A stretch of 64,000 nucleotides of DNA from CBFDBF01 sp050293315 (GTDB taxonomy: Bacteria > Pseudomonadota > Gammaproteobacteria > Chromatiales > Chromatiaceae), in contig JBNKMS010000021.1 in the NCBI GenBank assembly GCA_050293315.1, positions 12,254-76,253 of the forward strand, read 5' to 3'. The position numbers and the translations under genes are program-made. Positions 33,714 through 43,093 of this stretch are shown here, in pieces. Positions within the stretch are counted from its first letter, which is position 1, and the number at the start of each line of letters is the position of its first letter. Below the pieces are notes generated by a model. That model saw nothing but the letters and a program-made list of their open reading frames with translations. It was not told where the DNA came from and did not search any database.

Positions 33714-35348
33714 TCAGAACAGCAGCACCTTGGCCTCTATGATCATTAGAGCAGCAATCATACTCCACATCACCAGCCCCTCCCCCCTCTGCCGCCGGTT
33801 GAAGAGGATGTTCACGGCATAGAACAGGACCATAATCTCAATGACCACATAGCCTGGAACCCCAGCCAGATCGCCCGACCTAAAGAAGAAGGAGGTGATC
33901 AGCGCCACGGCCAGCAGCAGAAAATCCAGGGCGGAGAACTCCACCCCACCACCACCTGCCAGACGGATAACCAGGGCGACAGAGATAAACACCGCGAAGA
34001 CCACCAGGTGAAAACCGACACCCCACCACGCCCCGGGATAGAGGTGTAGCTCTATGAAATAGACCAGAAACGCCAGAGTGGCATAGAGACAGAACCGGGC
34101 GACATGCCCGGTGACCGAGGTATATTTTATCAACGGCACCAACATAAGACCGAGCATCGCCGGTATCAGCAGGCTGAAGTCCGAAGGGATGTCTTTCAGA
34201 TAAAGTGCGCCCGCAAGCAGAATGGCACTCAATAGATAACGCAGTAGGTGAAATGCCGTCTTGCGATAGATCTTAAAGCCACTGCCGACACCCATCCTGG
34301 CAAGCACTATCTTTACCCTTCTCACCAGGCCCGCGCCTTTTTTCAATTTGATGTGGCTATCCGACACCACCCACAGCAACAGCAGACAAAACACCACATA
34401 TACGCCCATGATTAACAGGTCGGTCGCGTAGCGCAGCTTAAAAGCCAACAGTACCAGTGCTATCTGTAGTAGATAGATGATATAGACCGCCTCTCTATGG
34501 GTGAAACCGAGATCGAGAAAACGGTGGTGGATATGGTTTCTGTCCGGCGAGAAGGGAGAGCGACCAGCGGCTAACCGCTTGAGCATAACCACTGAGGTAT
34601 CGAGGACCGGCAGACCGAGCACCAACAGAGGCACCATCAGGCTCATGGCGGTATTGCTCTGCTTTGATGCAAGAATACAGATCAGCCCTGAGGCAAACCC
34701 TAGCAGTTGACTGCCGGCATCACCCATAAACACCTGGGCCGGATAGGTGTTGTAGCGTAGAAAACCGAGTATTGCCCCGACCATGGAGATACCGAATATA
34801 AATACAGCCAGATCATCGGCCATACCGGCGATTAGGGTCATACATCCAATCGAGAGCAGACTGATCCCACCGGCCAGGCCATCCAGCCCATCTGACATAT
34901 TGACCGCATTGGTCACCGCAACCAGCATGATAATGGTAATCGCCTTAGCGAAATACCCGGGCAGTTCAACATCAGAGAGCAGCGGCAGATGGTAGACAGT
35001 GGCATCACCCAGGATAACCACAGTAGATGCCGCCAGAACCTGGCCTATAAACTTGATACGGTAGTTGATGTTACTCCTGTCATCCCATACCCCAAACAGT
35101 AGTAGCACGGTAAAGGCCAGCAGTATCGCCACCAACAGGCGGGAGCCGGGCAGCCAGATGAGCATAGGGACCACGCTGCCGACAAAGATGGCGATCCCGC
35201 CCACCCTGGGTGTCGCGTGATGATGTACCTTGCGTTCATCCGGATGGTCCAACAGGCCCAGCTCCGGCGCAAGCTGGATCAACAGCGGTATCAATATCAT
35301 CGTCAATGATATCGCCACCAGAAATACGATTAGACCATTTGTAAGCAT
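33714..35348 (-). CDS. WecA/MraY-type undecaprenyl-phosphate sugar-phosphate transferase, C-terminally extended
   Basis: 544 residues; the catalytic part (about 1-330) is a polytopic PNPT enzyme with DERKVHHHATPRVGG, NAVNMSDGLDGLAGG (catalytic Asp pair), FMGDAGSQLLGF and DRNHIHHRFLDLGF, the last being the sugar-specificity loop of WecA-like members. It should start the repeat unit by placing a HexNAc-1-phosphate on undecaprenyl phosphate at the inner membrane. An additional ~200 residues with several more helices follow; that extension is common in EPS-locus versions but has no known activity. Upstream is a repeat-rich gap; the exosortase gene lies beyond. Confidence 0.9.
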   Translation of the reverse strand: MLTNGLIVFLVAISLTMILIPLLIQLAPELGLLDHPDERKVHHHATPRVGGIAIFVGSVVPMLIWLPGSRLLVAILLAFTVLLLFGVWDDRSNINYRIKFIGQVLAASTVVILGDATVYHLPLLSDVELPGYFAKAITIIMLVAVTNAVNMSDGLDGLAGGISLLSIGCMTLIAGMADDLAVFIFGISMVGAILGFLRYNTYPAQVFMGDAGSQLLGFASGLICILASKQSNTAMSLMVPLLVLGLPVLDTSVVMLKRLAAGRSPFSPDRNHIHHRFLDLGFTHREAVYIIYLLQIALVLLAFKLRYATDLLIMGVYVVFCLLLLWVVSDSHIKLKKGAGLVRRVKIVLARMGVGSGFKIYRKTAFHLLRYLLSAILLAGALYLKDIPSDFSLLIPAMLGLMLVPLIKYTSVTGHVARFCLYATLAFLVYFIELHLYPGAWWGVGFHLVVFAVFISVALVIRLAGGGGVEFSALDFLLLAVALITSFFFRSGDLAGVPGYVVIEIMVLFYAVNILFNRRQRGEGLVMWSMIAALMIIEAKVLLF

Positions 35349-35810
35349 CGCTACTATCCTATGAACACCCTCTCCCTCCGGGAGAGGGTTGGGGTGAGGG
35401 GATCAAAAAAACAGTAAATGCTTTTGATATTATTGATACCCTCATACTATCCTTCCACCCTCCGGGTACCGAGGTCTCAGAGGGAGCTCTGTACCCCATA
35501 GTCCCACAAAACACACCTTGTCATCCCACGACCTGCCACATCCGTCATCCCACGACTTGCCACATCCGTCATCCCGCTACTTGATCGCGGGATCCAGCGG
35601 TTTCATTCGGCGCAATGCCCGTTGGTTATTGCGCCCTACATCCTCTATACCTGCTGTTCCGTAAATCCCCTCTCCCACAGGGACCTCGGCACCCCCTTGA
35701 GGGACAAACCATTTCGTCCCCTCTCCCTTAGGGACCTCGGTACCCCCTTGAGGGGTGGAGGGTTAGGGTGAGGGGATCAAAAAGGCTAACGCTTCGACCA
35801 TATCCCCACG
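35349..35810. other. Intergenic region filled with repeats
   Basis: 462 bases, no gene. It holds the ccctctccctccgggagagg type hairpin (35366-35402), about two and a half 24-bp tandem units beginning tcatcccacgacytgccaca (35521-35580), a family-B copy in inverse orientation (35569-35639), and the gacctcggtacccccttgag repeat (35679-35780) that recurs at 57.5 and 58.0 kb. Confidence 0.75.
35521..35639. repeat. 24-bp tandem units joined to an inverse family-B element
   Basis: Two units beginning tcatcccacgac and ending cacatccg are followed by a third that changes into tcatcccgctacttgatcgc, the palindrome of the family-B repeats. The remaining part is the inverse of gtagggcgcaataaccaacg. The same fusion in other order occurs at 30195-30230. 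Confidence 0.7.
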
Positions 35811-37391
35811 TTACTCAGGTATATACCTCTCCAACTGCGGACCAATATCCCGCGCGAACTCCTCCAGGGTACGATCGACCTCAGCAATATCGACACTCTT
35901 TGGTGCCACCGCGGTCAGTCGCACCAGGGCCCCATCGGTTCGGTTCCTGGTCAAGGCGTCCCAGAACAGGTACCACTTAACCAGATACTCGTTGGTCATC
36001 ACCCGTCCACGCTGCTGAAACCAGTAGTAGACCAGCTGACGGGTATCACCCAGCTGTATCATCAGGCGGTTCACCTGCAGCTGCTTGTCGCCAATCTTTA
36101 CCCCCTCTATCGTCCTGGTAGAGAGTGACTGTATCTCCCATCCACCACCGGGGATACAGGATCGTGGCGAGTGGATTGAGGCACCCTTACGCTGCGAACC
36201 GTAATAGGCCACATAGAGATTGACAGACGCACCACCGGGGTGCCGATAATCGGCCATCATATAGTCATCAAACTTCAGTGCATCTATAAACTTCTGCTCC
36301 ATCGTACCAGAGGTACCCTGCCACTGCTCAACCTGCATAGGAAAGCTGGAGTAACTCGGCACCTCTGGTATAAACTCGTCCCGCTTGGTGAGAAACTGCG
36401 AACTGATCAGCGCCAGTGCCAACACTACAATCGATGCAATAAACGGTTTAGAGATAGGCCTGGTAGCAATATCCGCACCCTCCGGCAGCGGCTGTGGATA
36501 CTCCACCCCAAACACCTCATTCAGCGCCTTTTTCTCCTTGCCTATCTTCGCCAGCAGCCACATCTCAAACAGCAGGATGGCGGAGCAGGCCATAAATACC
36601 ACCCAGCCCTCAAAGTCATGCAGAAATCCCATTGCCATCGGCTGCCCCCAGTTGTCCACCAGGATACCGATCACCCCTATACGGAAGCTGTTCATAAAGA
36701 CGGTGATCGGTATGGTCGACAGAAAGATGACCGCACGCTTCCAGAACGCGCCCTCAAACAGGTAGGCGGCAATAAAACCCAGTGACATCAGAGGAAACAG
36801 ATAACGCAGCCCACTGCAGGCCTCGACCACCTGCAGCTTCATAACGCCTAGATCAATGACGTTACCCTCAAGAAATACCGTGATCCCAAACAGCCGGATG
36901 AACCCCACCCCAAGCTTGGAGGAGATCAGTTGCAGGGCAGAGGAGAGGTTGTTATAAAGAAAACTAGGCAGTGGTACAGTGAAAAGTAGAAGTAGCAGTG
37001 GCACCCAGATCAGTCTAAATCCACGCAACCCCATCAATGCCATGAACAGGCCACCGAGGGTAAGCAGAAAGGCGTATTGGACAATGGTGTAGAGCGTGCC
37101 CAACTCACCCATAAAGTAGATCAGCACACCCAGGATCACGACCGCCAGACCGGGCCAAAAATCGCCGAACTCCACCTTGGCGATTGCGGTCGATTTCTGC
37201 CATATAAAGAAGGCGGTAATGATGGGCAGGAGGTAGCCGTGGCTATACTCATCGCTGTTCCACTTATCCACCATCGCTACCAGGCCATCAAAGAACAGCG
37301 CTACCAGGAGTAGTGCAGCGATCCCCAGTGGTAGCAGTGCCCGGAAGGAAAACTGCCAATATTGATCTTTATTATCCATTGTATTATCCAT
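35811..37391 (-). CDS. xrtD: Exosortase with fused EpsI domain (XrtD-like, VPLPA-CTERM type)
   Basis: 526 residues. The N-terminal 300 residues are a multi-helix exosortase with the catalytic set Cys192 in VVEACSGLRYLFPLMSLG, Arg237 in MNSFRIGVIGIL and His258 in GFLHDFEGW. A periplasmic EpsI-like domain follows (about 320-526, with ADYRHPGGASVNLYVAYYGS and HSPRSCIPGGGWEI). The fusion, and three VPLPA-type substrates in the window, match the VPLPA-specific exosortase subtype. It cleaves the C-terminal sorting signal of exported proteins at the inner membrane. Two in-frame ATGs (37391 and 37379) are close; the exact start is uncertain. Confidence 0.9.
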   Translation of the reverse strand: MDNTMDNKDQYWQFSFRALLPLGIAALLLVALFFDGLVAMVDKWNSDEYSHGYLLPIITAFFIWQKSTAIAKVEFGDFWPGLAVVILGVLIYFMGELGTLYTIVQYAFLLTLGGLFMALMGLRGFRLIWVPLLLLLFTVPLPSFLYNNLSSALQLISSKLGVGFIRLFGITVFLEGNVIDLGVMKLQVVEACSGLRYLFPLMSLGFIAAYLFEGAFWKRAVIFLSTIPITVFMNSFRIGVIGILVDNWGQPMAMGFLHDFEGWVVFMACSAILLFEMWLLAKIGKEKKALNEVFGVEYPQPLPEGADIATRPISKPFIASIVVLALALISSQFLTKRDEFIPEVPSYSSFPMQVEQWQGTSGTMEQKFIDALKFDDYMMADYRHPGGASVNLYVAYYGSQRKGASIHSPRSCIPGGGWEIQSLSTRTIEGVKIGDKQLQVNRLMIQLGDTRQLVYYWFQQRGRVMTNEYLVKWYLFWDALTRNRTDGALVRLTAVAPKSVDIAEVDRTLEEFARDIGPQLERYIPE

Positions 37392-37499
37392 CGTATTACA
37401 TCACCCCTACCACCTTCTGGCACAGGATCAGGGCAAAAAGAATTAACAAAGAACCTCTACAGACTACCGATACAGCTATTTATACCCCACTGACTGAAA

Positions 37500-38234
37500 C
37501 TAACCAAATAGCTTCTGCTTTATTATCAGATAAACAAATTTAGGCAGCGCTGATTGCCGCAATAGCCGTTTTGGTTGCGCTAATAATCTATACAGCCACT
37601 CCATATGCATTTTTCGAAATATCAATGGAGCCCTTTTCACCTTACCTGATATCACATCAAAAGTACCACCAACACCTTGGCATACTTTGATATTCAATTT
37701 TGGCAGATACTCATCCATCCACAGCTCCTGGCGCGGGCTGCCTAGAGCTATAAACAGTACGTCAGCCTGAGAATCGTTTATATCCTTAACTATATCCGGA
37801 ATGTCGGCATCAGCATAATAACCGTGCTTATGCCCGACAATATTGATCCCAGGGTATCTTTCATTTAACACTTCGACCGCTTTTTTGTTCACCTCTGGGG
37901 ACGCGCCAAGTAAAAAAAGCTTGTATCCATTTGACAGCGATCGCTTGCAGATTTCAGGCATTAACTCTGAACCAGGCACACGCGAAATCGATCTGCCATG
38001 CAATATCTTTGCTGCCATAACAGCACCTATACCATCCGGTATAAGTAATCCTGCATTCTTAAGAAGATTCAGTAATTTCTTGTCTTGTCTTGCCTTAATT
38101 ATTTTTTCAGGATTAACAGCTATAACCGTCTTGGCATTATCACCACTGATCATGGCGTCAACAACCTCTAGGGATTGCTCCATATCCACACAATCCAATG
38201 GCACACCCAAGATTTCAATTCTCTCTGGACTCAT
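37500..38234 (-). CDS. WecG/TagA/CpsF-family glycosyltransferase
   Basis: 244 residues, normal for the family. Signatures are VIAVNPEKIIKARQD, LLIPDGIGAVMAAKI, VPGSELMPEIC, and DVLFIALGSPRQELWMDEYL with GVGGTFDVISGKVKRAP. Known members add N-acetylmannosamine (or its acid) to GlcNAc-PP-undecaprenol. This suits the WecA-like enzyme at 33.7 kb and the UDP-GlcNAc 2-epimerase at 54.2 kb, which would supply the donor UDP-ManNAc. It acts at the cytoplasmic face of the inner membrane. Confidence 0.92.
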   Translation of the reverse strand: MSPERIEILGVPLDCVDMEQSLEVVDAMISGDNAKTVIAVNPEKIIKARQDKKLLNLLKNAGLLIPDGIGAVMAAKILHGRSISRVPGSELMPEICKRSLSNGYKLFLLGASPEVNKKAVEVLNERYPGINIVGHKHGYYADADIPDIVKDINDSQADVLFIALGSPRQELWMDEYLPKLNIKVCQGVGGTFDVISGKVKRAPLIFRKMHMEWLYRLLAQPKRLLRQSALPKFVYLIIKQKLFG

Positions 38235-38295
38235 CGGATCAAATCACCATTTCAACAAATAATACCTCACCACCGACCAGGCATACTCGCCAATT

Positions 38296-40197
38296 CTAGA
38301 TCGATAATCCACAGGATCTAGCCTTATCAAGATAGCTCTTGAGCATTTCATTATTTAGGTGCTTACCGTTTAACTCCATGGTCGTCACAAACTCATGAGG
38401 CAACTCACCCATATAGCTTTTTTTAACTGTCGTAATCGGTTCACGAACCCCATAGCAACTTGACCTCCAACCACATATTGGATCCAATTCACCTTTGTGC
38501 AGTGTGAAATCATCATCCTGCAGCCCAAACAATACTACATGCCCGTAACCACTAAAGCTTAGAATCCCATTTTCAACTACAGGATCAGCGGCCAGATGCC
38601 AGTATTGGTCCAACTTATGGGTGCCTGCCCCATTAATCTGATCTAGCACAATTACAGCTGTATCAGGCACAACTATGGTATAGCGTATGTGCTCTACGCC
38701 CACATCAGCATAACCATTGTGCCGTGCATGCAAAATAATTACACCATCTTCTATCAGATGCGATCCAACAAGCTCCGCCGTATAGGGCCTTGACCACTGA
38801 AATGCTGTGGCTTGCTGAGCCTGATCACGACCATCAACACAGATAGTATTATGGGCAGGTGTACTTCTAAAGTAACTGCGCCACTCAGGATCCCCGGTAT
38901 AGCTAAATGTCCCAGGATCAACCAGTAGTTCCTTACCACTGATATCCATTACCAACGAGAGTGCATCAGCATGTCCATGACCATAAGATGGGCCCATACC
39001 CAAAGGGCCATGATCTAACAGTAATCTGCTAGCCACGTCATGACCTAAGGTAACGCTAGTTAGCCCATAATCGGTAAATGTTTCTACTGGTTTATGCTCT
39101 ACAGGGTCGCCCCAGGAAAGCCTAAGATGTGGTGAAAGCGCGTAACCATTATCTGCATCACCCTGTCTTGGCAAGTCATCTGGAGTCCTGGATAGTAACG
39201 CGATAAACCTGCGTCCACGCTGCACAGCTGATGATATTCCAACCGGGACAGCATGGCCCTTGTATCTGATCAGCCCCTCTACCAGACCTACCAGATCAAG
39301 TACAAACAGATGGTACCAAGGCGATCGCTCAATACCTCCACCATCAGCAAGTATCTGGCGGCCTGATTCGTCACGCAATATGCTCAAACCTGTTTCCATC
39401 CAGTCAACTGCTCCATTCATCTCAGGAAACAATAGTCCCGCATATATCAGGCCAGCACATTCAGCAATAGTGTGATTCCCTGAGGAAGAATAAAGTGAAA
39501 GTCGCTGCCGAATCAGGTATGCATGTGTGGTAACAATAATTGCTACAGAACGCCATACAGGTGACTCATCATCAAGATATGGTCTCGCCATGTCCAATGC
39601 ATGGCATACAGCGATAAGCCTCAAGCCGCACTCCATCGATGATATATAGTGTATCCCACAGCCCAGAGGATTAGCATGCATCCACGACTCGAATTGATTC
39701 TCAAGCTGCAGGATGGCAAGTTCACGCCTAGCAGGTATGTCACGTGCAACTATTGCCAGCTCGACAAGCTGCTGAAGCCTCGCAGGCTCCCAAGCCACTC
39801 TCACATCACCAACGGGGTTTCCTTGACGATAGTCTATTTGATTAAAGAATAGCCTTGGCCAGTAACGACCGGTATCAGGGGAACGATGCCAATCCGCATC
39901 ATCACCAGTCCATCTCCATTCATAACCTAAGGCCGATATCTTTCCAGCAAGTAATTTTTCAACTGCTTGTTCCGACGGCTCAAAAGAAAAGAGCAGATTA
40001 GGTAGCTGAGCTCCATCAGCAGTGCAGAACCGATAATTGTGATGATCAAGTCTTGCATGCTGATCCCCAATAAACCCAAAGAGGTAGCGGAAATAAAGAA
40101 TCCACACCTGACCCTGCTCGAAGAGTCTATGCAGCACTTCTCGTGGTTGCATTATGCTCAAGCGTTTAAGATACCACCGCAACTTACGCATAGTCAT
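38296..40197 (-). CDS. Heparinase II/III-family protein
   Basis: 633 residues. The N-terminal alpha-helical toroid (MRKLRWYLKRLSIMQPREVLHRL to about 330) has SSGNHTIAECAGLIYAGLLF, and the C-terminal beta-sandwich has GHGHADALSLVMDISGKELL followed by VDPGTFSYTGDPEWRSYFRS and HNTICVDGRDQAQ, the conserved catalytic/metal region of heparinase-like lyases. No signal peptide is visible, so location is uncertain, although family members in EPS loci act on the polysaccharide. Such proteins commonly sit next to a bi-domain oxidoreductase, as here. Confidence 0.88.
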   Translation of the reverse strand: MTMRKLRWYLKRLSIMQPREVLHRLFEQGQVWILYFRYLFGFIGDQHARLDHHNYRFCTADGAQLPNLLFSFEPSEQAVEKLLAGKISALGYEWRWTGDDADWHRSPDTGRYWPRLFFNQIDYRQGNPVGDVRVAWEPARLQQLVELAIVARDIPARRELAILQLENQFESWMHANPLGCGIHYISSMECGLRLIAVCHALDMARPYLDDESPVWRSVAIIVTTHAYLIRQRLSLYSSSGNHTIAECAGLIYAGLLFPEMNGAVDWMETGLSILRDESGRQILADGGGIERSPWYHLFVLDLVGLVEGLIRYKGHAVPVGISSAVQRGRRFIALLSRTPDDLPRQGDADNGYALSPHLRLSWGDPVEHKPVETFTDYGLTSVTLGHDVASRLLLDHGPLGMGPSYGHGHADALSLVMDISGKELLVDPGTFSYTGDPEWRSYFRSTPAHNTICVDGRDQAQQATAFQWSRPYTAELVGSHLIEDGVIILHARHNGYADVGVEHIRYTIVVPDTAVIVLDQINGAGTHKLDQYWHLAADPVVENGILSFSGYGHVVLFGLQDDDFTLHKGELDPICGWRSSCYGVREPITTVKKSYMGELPHEFVTTMELNGKHLNNEMLKSYLDKARSCGLSI

Positions 40198-40266
40198 TTA
40201 TGGCAACACGGTTCACTCTTAAATTCATGTACAGCAAAGGGCATGATCAACGAATCTGATCATGAC

Positions 40267-42429
40267 TCATGCAGACAGCCCATCCATTGGTACTGCCTGG
40301 CCTTGTCGCAGTGATTCCAGCACCTTAAATGTCACAAGAGTGGAGGCGTAGGTCTCACTCAGCGGAATAGGACAACCAACTCCATCTTTGACCGCCTGCA
40401 TAAACTTCTCCACCATCACTGCCTGTCCTTTATTTTGGTTAAGTAGTTTCTTGCGTACTGGTTTCTTCGCCCCATGGATTTCCAGCTCTTTAAAATCCCT
40501 GAGAATCGCCGTTAACCCGCCTTTGTAAACCTCAATATACTCTTTTGCCAATGATTTTGATCCATTAGCAAAGTAACATATGGTTCCGATAGAGCCATTA
40601 CTAAAAGTAAGATTGATATTGAGTGTGTCTCCTAAATTCTCCATATCCTTTAAAGCAACAGCATACACCTGTGTCGGCAATGAGCCGTTCATATAGATCA
40701 TAAAATCAATAAAATGACAGACCTCACCTATCACCCGACCGCCGCCTAATTCATCATCCTGAATCCAGGCATTAGAAGGTATTTCTCCAGCATTTATCCG
40801 GTAGATCATGGCCATGCAACCATCTCCTACCGCTGTCTTGATCTGTTGCGCTAGTTGAGAGAAGCGGCGATTAAAACCAACCATCAATATTGGTTTGTGG
40901 ATACTCCAGGCTGAAACAATGCCATCCAGCTCATCCTGGTTAAGACAGAGAGGCTTCTCAACAAAAACATTCTTACCGGCAGAAATTACTCGATTTACAT
41001 ACTCAGCATGAGTGTCGTGGCGAGTGGCAATAAAGACTGTACTGGTTGCTGCATCATTAAAAATATCATCTGCAGAAGAGGCGCAGTATGAAAACCCAAA
41101 CTTCTCCGCAACAGAACGTGAGCTGGTACCTGAAGATGTCATGACGCCAGTCATGCTGATGCTTCCATCGCTAGGCAAATTTGGCAGAAGATGGCTCATT
41201 GCATAGCTGCCTGCGCCTATAAAACCAATCCCTGGCATCCCAGGTGCTACATTCGCGGAACCTTTAGCCTCAACATAAACAGAACCACGGTCTACCTCTT
41301 TATTTACGTCATATTCTATAATTATCCCGAGAAACCCCTCTGATTTATCCAGGATTAGATCATAGGCATTTGGAGCTTCATCAAGAGAAAAACGGTGCGA
41401 GGTTAGATAGCCAATATCAATTTTCCCAGTATGGATAAGATCCTGGAAAGCCTGCATGTTTCTATTCTCAGTCCAGCGCACATAACCTGCAGGGTAATCA
41501 ATTCCCTTCTCCTCATAGTCAATGTCATACCGCCCCGGACCATAAGAGCATGACATCTTCAATGAAAGCTCTTTTTTATAGTAGTCTGGCTCGCGATCGA
41601 AACCGGTTGGGACATCACCTACCACCACCACTGTTCCCCGTTTTCTGAGCAGTGTTCCAGCAAGATTAATCGGCTGGGTGCTACTTGTTGCCGCCGTTAT
41701 AATGACCGCATCAGCCCCTACTCCACCACTCAACTCACCCAAGGCATCTGCGATACCCGCAGAGTCCATTTCAAAACCCGAGTCGACACAATGTTGTCTC
41801 GCGATCTCTAAAGCGCGGGCATTTATATCAAGCCCGATAACCTTGATGCCGCTGGCTCTCAGAATAAGTCCAGTTAACTGCCCAAGCAGCCCAAGACCGA
41901 TTACTACGCAGGTTTCACCAACCCTAAGATCCGCCTGACGCACCCCCTGTAGCGCAATAGCACCAAGCGTGTTATATGCTGCCAGCGAAAGATCAGAGCC
42001 GCTTGGCAGCTTGACGCAAAGATTTACAGGAACTGCAATCACCTCTGCATGATTAGCGTAACCAGCACCAGCGCAAGCTACGAGATCTCCTACTGAAAAC
42101 CCTTTTACATCAGGCGCAACATCCACCACCACACCTGCAGAGCTATATCCCAGAGGGGAGTATGAATCCAGTTTTTTCATTACCGCACGATAAGTCTGTA
42201 CCGGACCCTGCTGCTTCAAAGTATCCAATACCTGCTTAACCTGCTGCGGGCGCTCTTTGGCTTTCCCTATAAGACCTTTTCGAGCCGTAGATGCGGTCCC
42301 ACCTTCAGTCCCTGCACTAATAAGCGAATAGTGATTCTGAATTAGCACCATTCCATTACTGATGTTAGGTACAGCCACATCAAGGACATCCATGGTACCA
42401 TCTTTTAGTTTTTGGGTTAGTTGTTTCAT
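40267..42429 (-). CDS. Bi-domain oxidoreductase: zinc-type alcohol dehydrogenase fused to Gfo/Idh/MocA
   Basis: 720 residues. The first ~350 residues are an MDR alcohol-dehydrogenase-like domain (GDLVACAGAGYANHAEVIAV, VIGLGLLGQLTGLILRASG). The second part begins at about 390 with the dinucleotide motif IGFIGAGSYAMSHLLPNLPS and the EKPLCLNQDEL signature of the Gfo/Idh/MocA family. Such fusions are typical of EPS and O-antigen loci near heparinase-like genes and are presumed to modify nucleotide sugars or glycans; the substrate is unknown. The gene is 69 bases upstream of the heparinase-like gene and probably co-transcribed. Confidence 0.9.
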   Translation of the reverse strand: MKQLTQKLKDGTMDVLDVAVPNISNGMVLIQNHYSLISAGTEGGTASTARKGLIGKAKERPQQVKQVLDTLKQQGPVQTYRAVMKKLDSYSPLGYSSAGVVVDVAPDVKGFSVGDLVACAGAGYANHAEVIAVPVNLCVKLPSGSDLSLAAYNTLGAIALQGVRQADLRVGETCVVIGLGLLGQLTGLILRASGIKVIGLDINARALEIARQHCVDSGFEMDSAGIADALGELSGGVGADAVIITAATSSTQPINLAGTLLRKRGTVVVVGDVPTGFDREPDYYKKELSLKMSCSYGPGRYDIDYEEKGIDYPAGYVRWTENRNMQAFQDLIHTGKIDIGYLTSHRFSLDEAPNAYDLILDKSEGFLGIIIEYDVNKEVDRGSVYVEAKGSANVAPGMPGIGFIGAGSYAMSHLLPNLPSDGSISMTGVMTSSGTSSRSVAEKFGFSYCASSADDIFNDAATSTVFIATRHDTHAEYVNRVISAGKNVFVEKPLCLNQDELDGIVSAWSIHKPILMVGFNRRFSQLAQQIKTAVGDGCMAMIYRINAGEIPSNAWIQDDELGGGRVIGEVCHFIDFMIYMNGSLPTQVYAVALKDMENLGDTLNINLTFSNGSIGTICYFANGSKSLAKEYIEVYKGGLTAILRDFKELEIHGAKKPVRKKLLNQNKGQAVMVEKFMQAVKDGVGCPIPLSETYASTLVTFKVLESLRQGQAVPMDGLSA

Positions 42430-42643
42430 CGCTGTAAATCCATGCCCTGCAACCTAGCGCCAAGTTCAATTGTAATGTTTAAGTATGGCCTGAGCATCGA
42501 AAAAGCGCAATGCGGCATGCCATCTTAAAAAGCTGATGCTTTTCTTCATACAGTTCCACCGAATCCGCTCGCAATACTTGCCGGATTCTTAGGTGATCCA
42601 AGAATTGCGACCAATCATTCAGTTTGATTATTTACCAGAATAA

Positions 42644-43063
42644 CTATGGTGCAAGCTGCCTTATTACACGAGCCGGATTTCCGGCCACTAATGTTTGCGG
42701 GGCCACATCTTTTGTAACTACCGAGCCCGCGCCAACAACACTCTTCTCACCGATCCTTACGCCTGGCAGTATTACTGAATTAACACCAATAAATACTCCG
42801 TTCTCAACTATTGTCGTGGCTTGAGATTTTTCAATATTCCCAGCAAGTAATTGAGATGCATCGTGGGAAAGAACCACTGCCCCCCATGTTATAAGACAAT
42901 CATCTCCAATCACAATCTTACCCCGACGCACGTCAAGTTTGGCACCAAGGCTGATCATTGTATTATTCCCAATCACAACCCCCATAGAACGGAGATACAT
43001 ATAGTATAAATACCGTATTACATTCCCTAAATAATGTTTAAATTTTCTCAGCATATTCATCAC
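42644..43063 (-). CDS. Left-handed beta-helix (hexapeptide) acyltransferase
   Basis: 139 residues, short for the family but with all C-terminal coils: IGNNTMISLGAKLDVRRGKI, VIGDDCLITWGAVVLSHDAS, and VFIGVNSVILPGVRIGEKSV ending GNPARVIRQL. The catalytic histidine of acetyltransferases is probably the His in LSHDASQ. It likely acetylates a sugar of the repeat unit. It is AT-richer than the oxidoreductase gene upstream of it in the window. Confidence 0.85.
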   Translation of the reverse strand: MMNMLRKFKHYLGNVIRYLYYMYLRSMGVVIGNNTMISLGAKLDVRRGKIVIGDDCLITWGAVVLSHDASQLLAGNIEKSQATTIVENGVFIGVNSVILPGVRIGEKSVVGAGSVVTKDVAPQTLVAGNPARVIRQLAP

Positions 43064-43093
43064 CTTTGTAAAAGCGCATCCAACAAGACTTCA

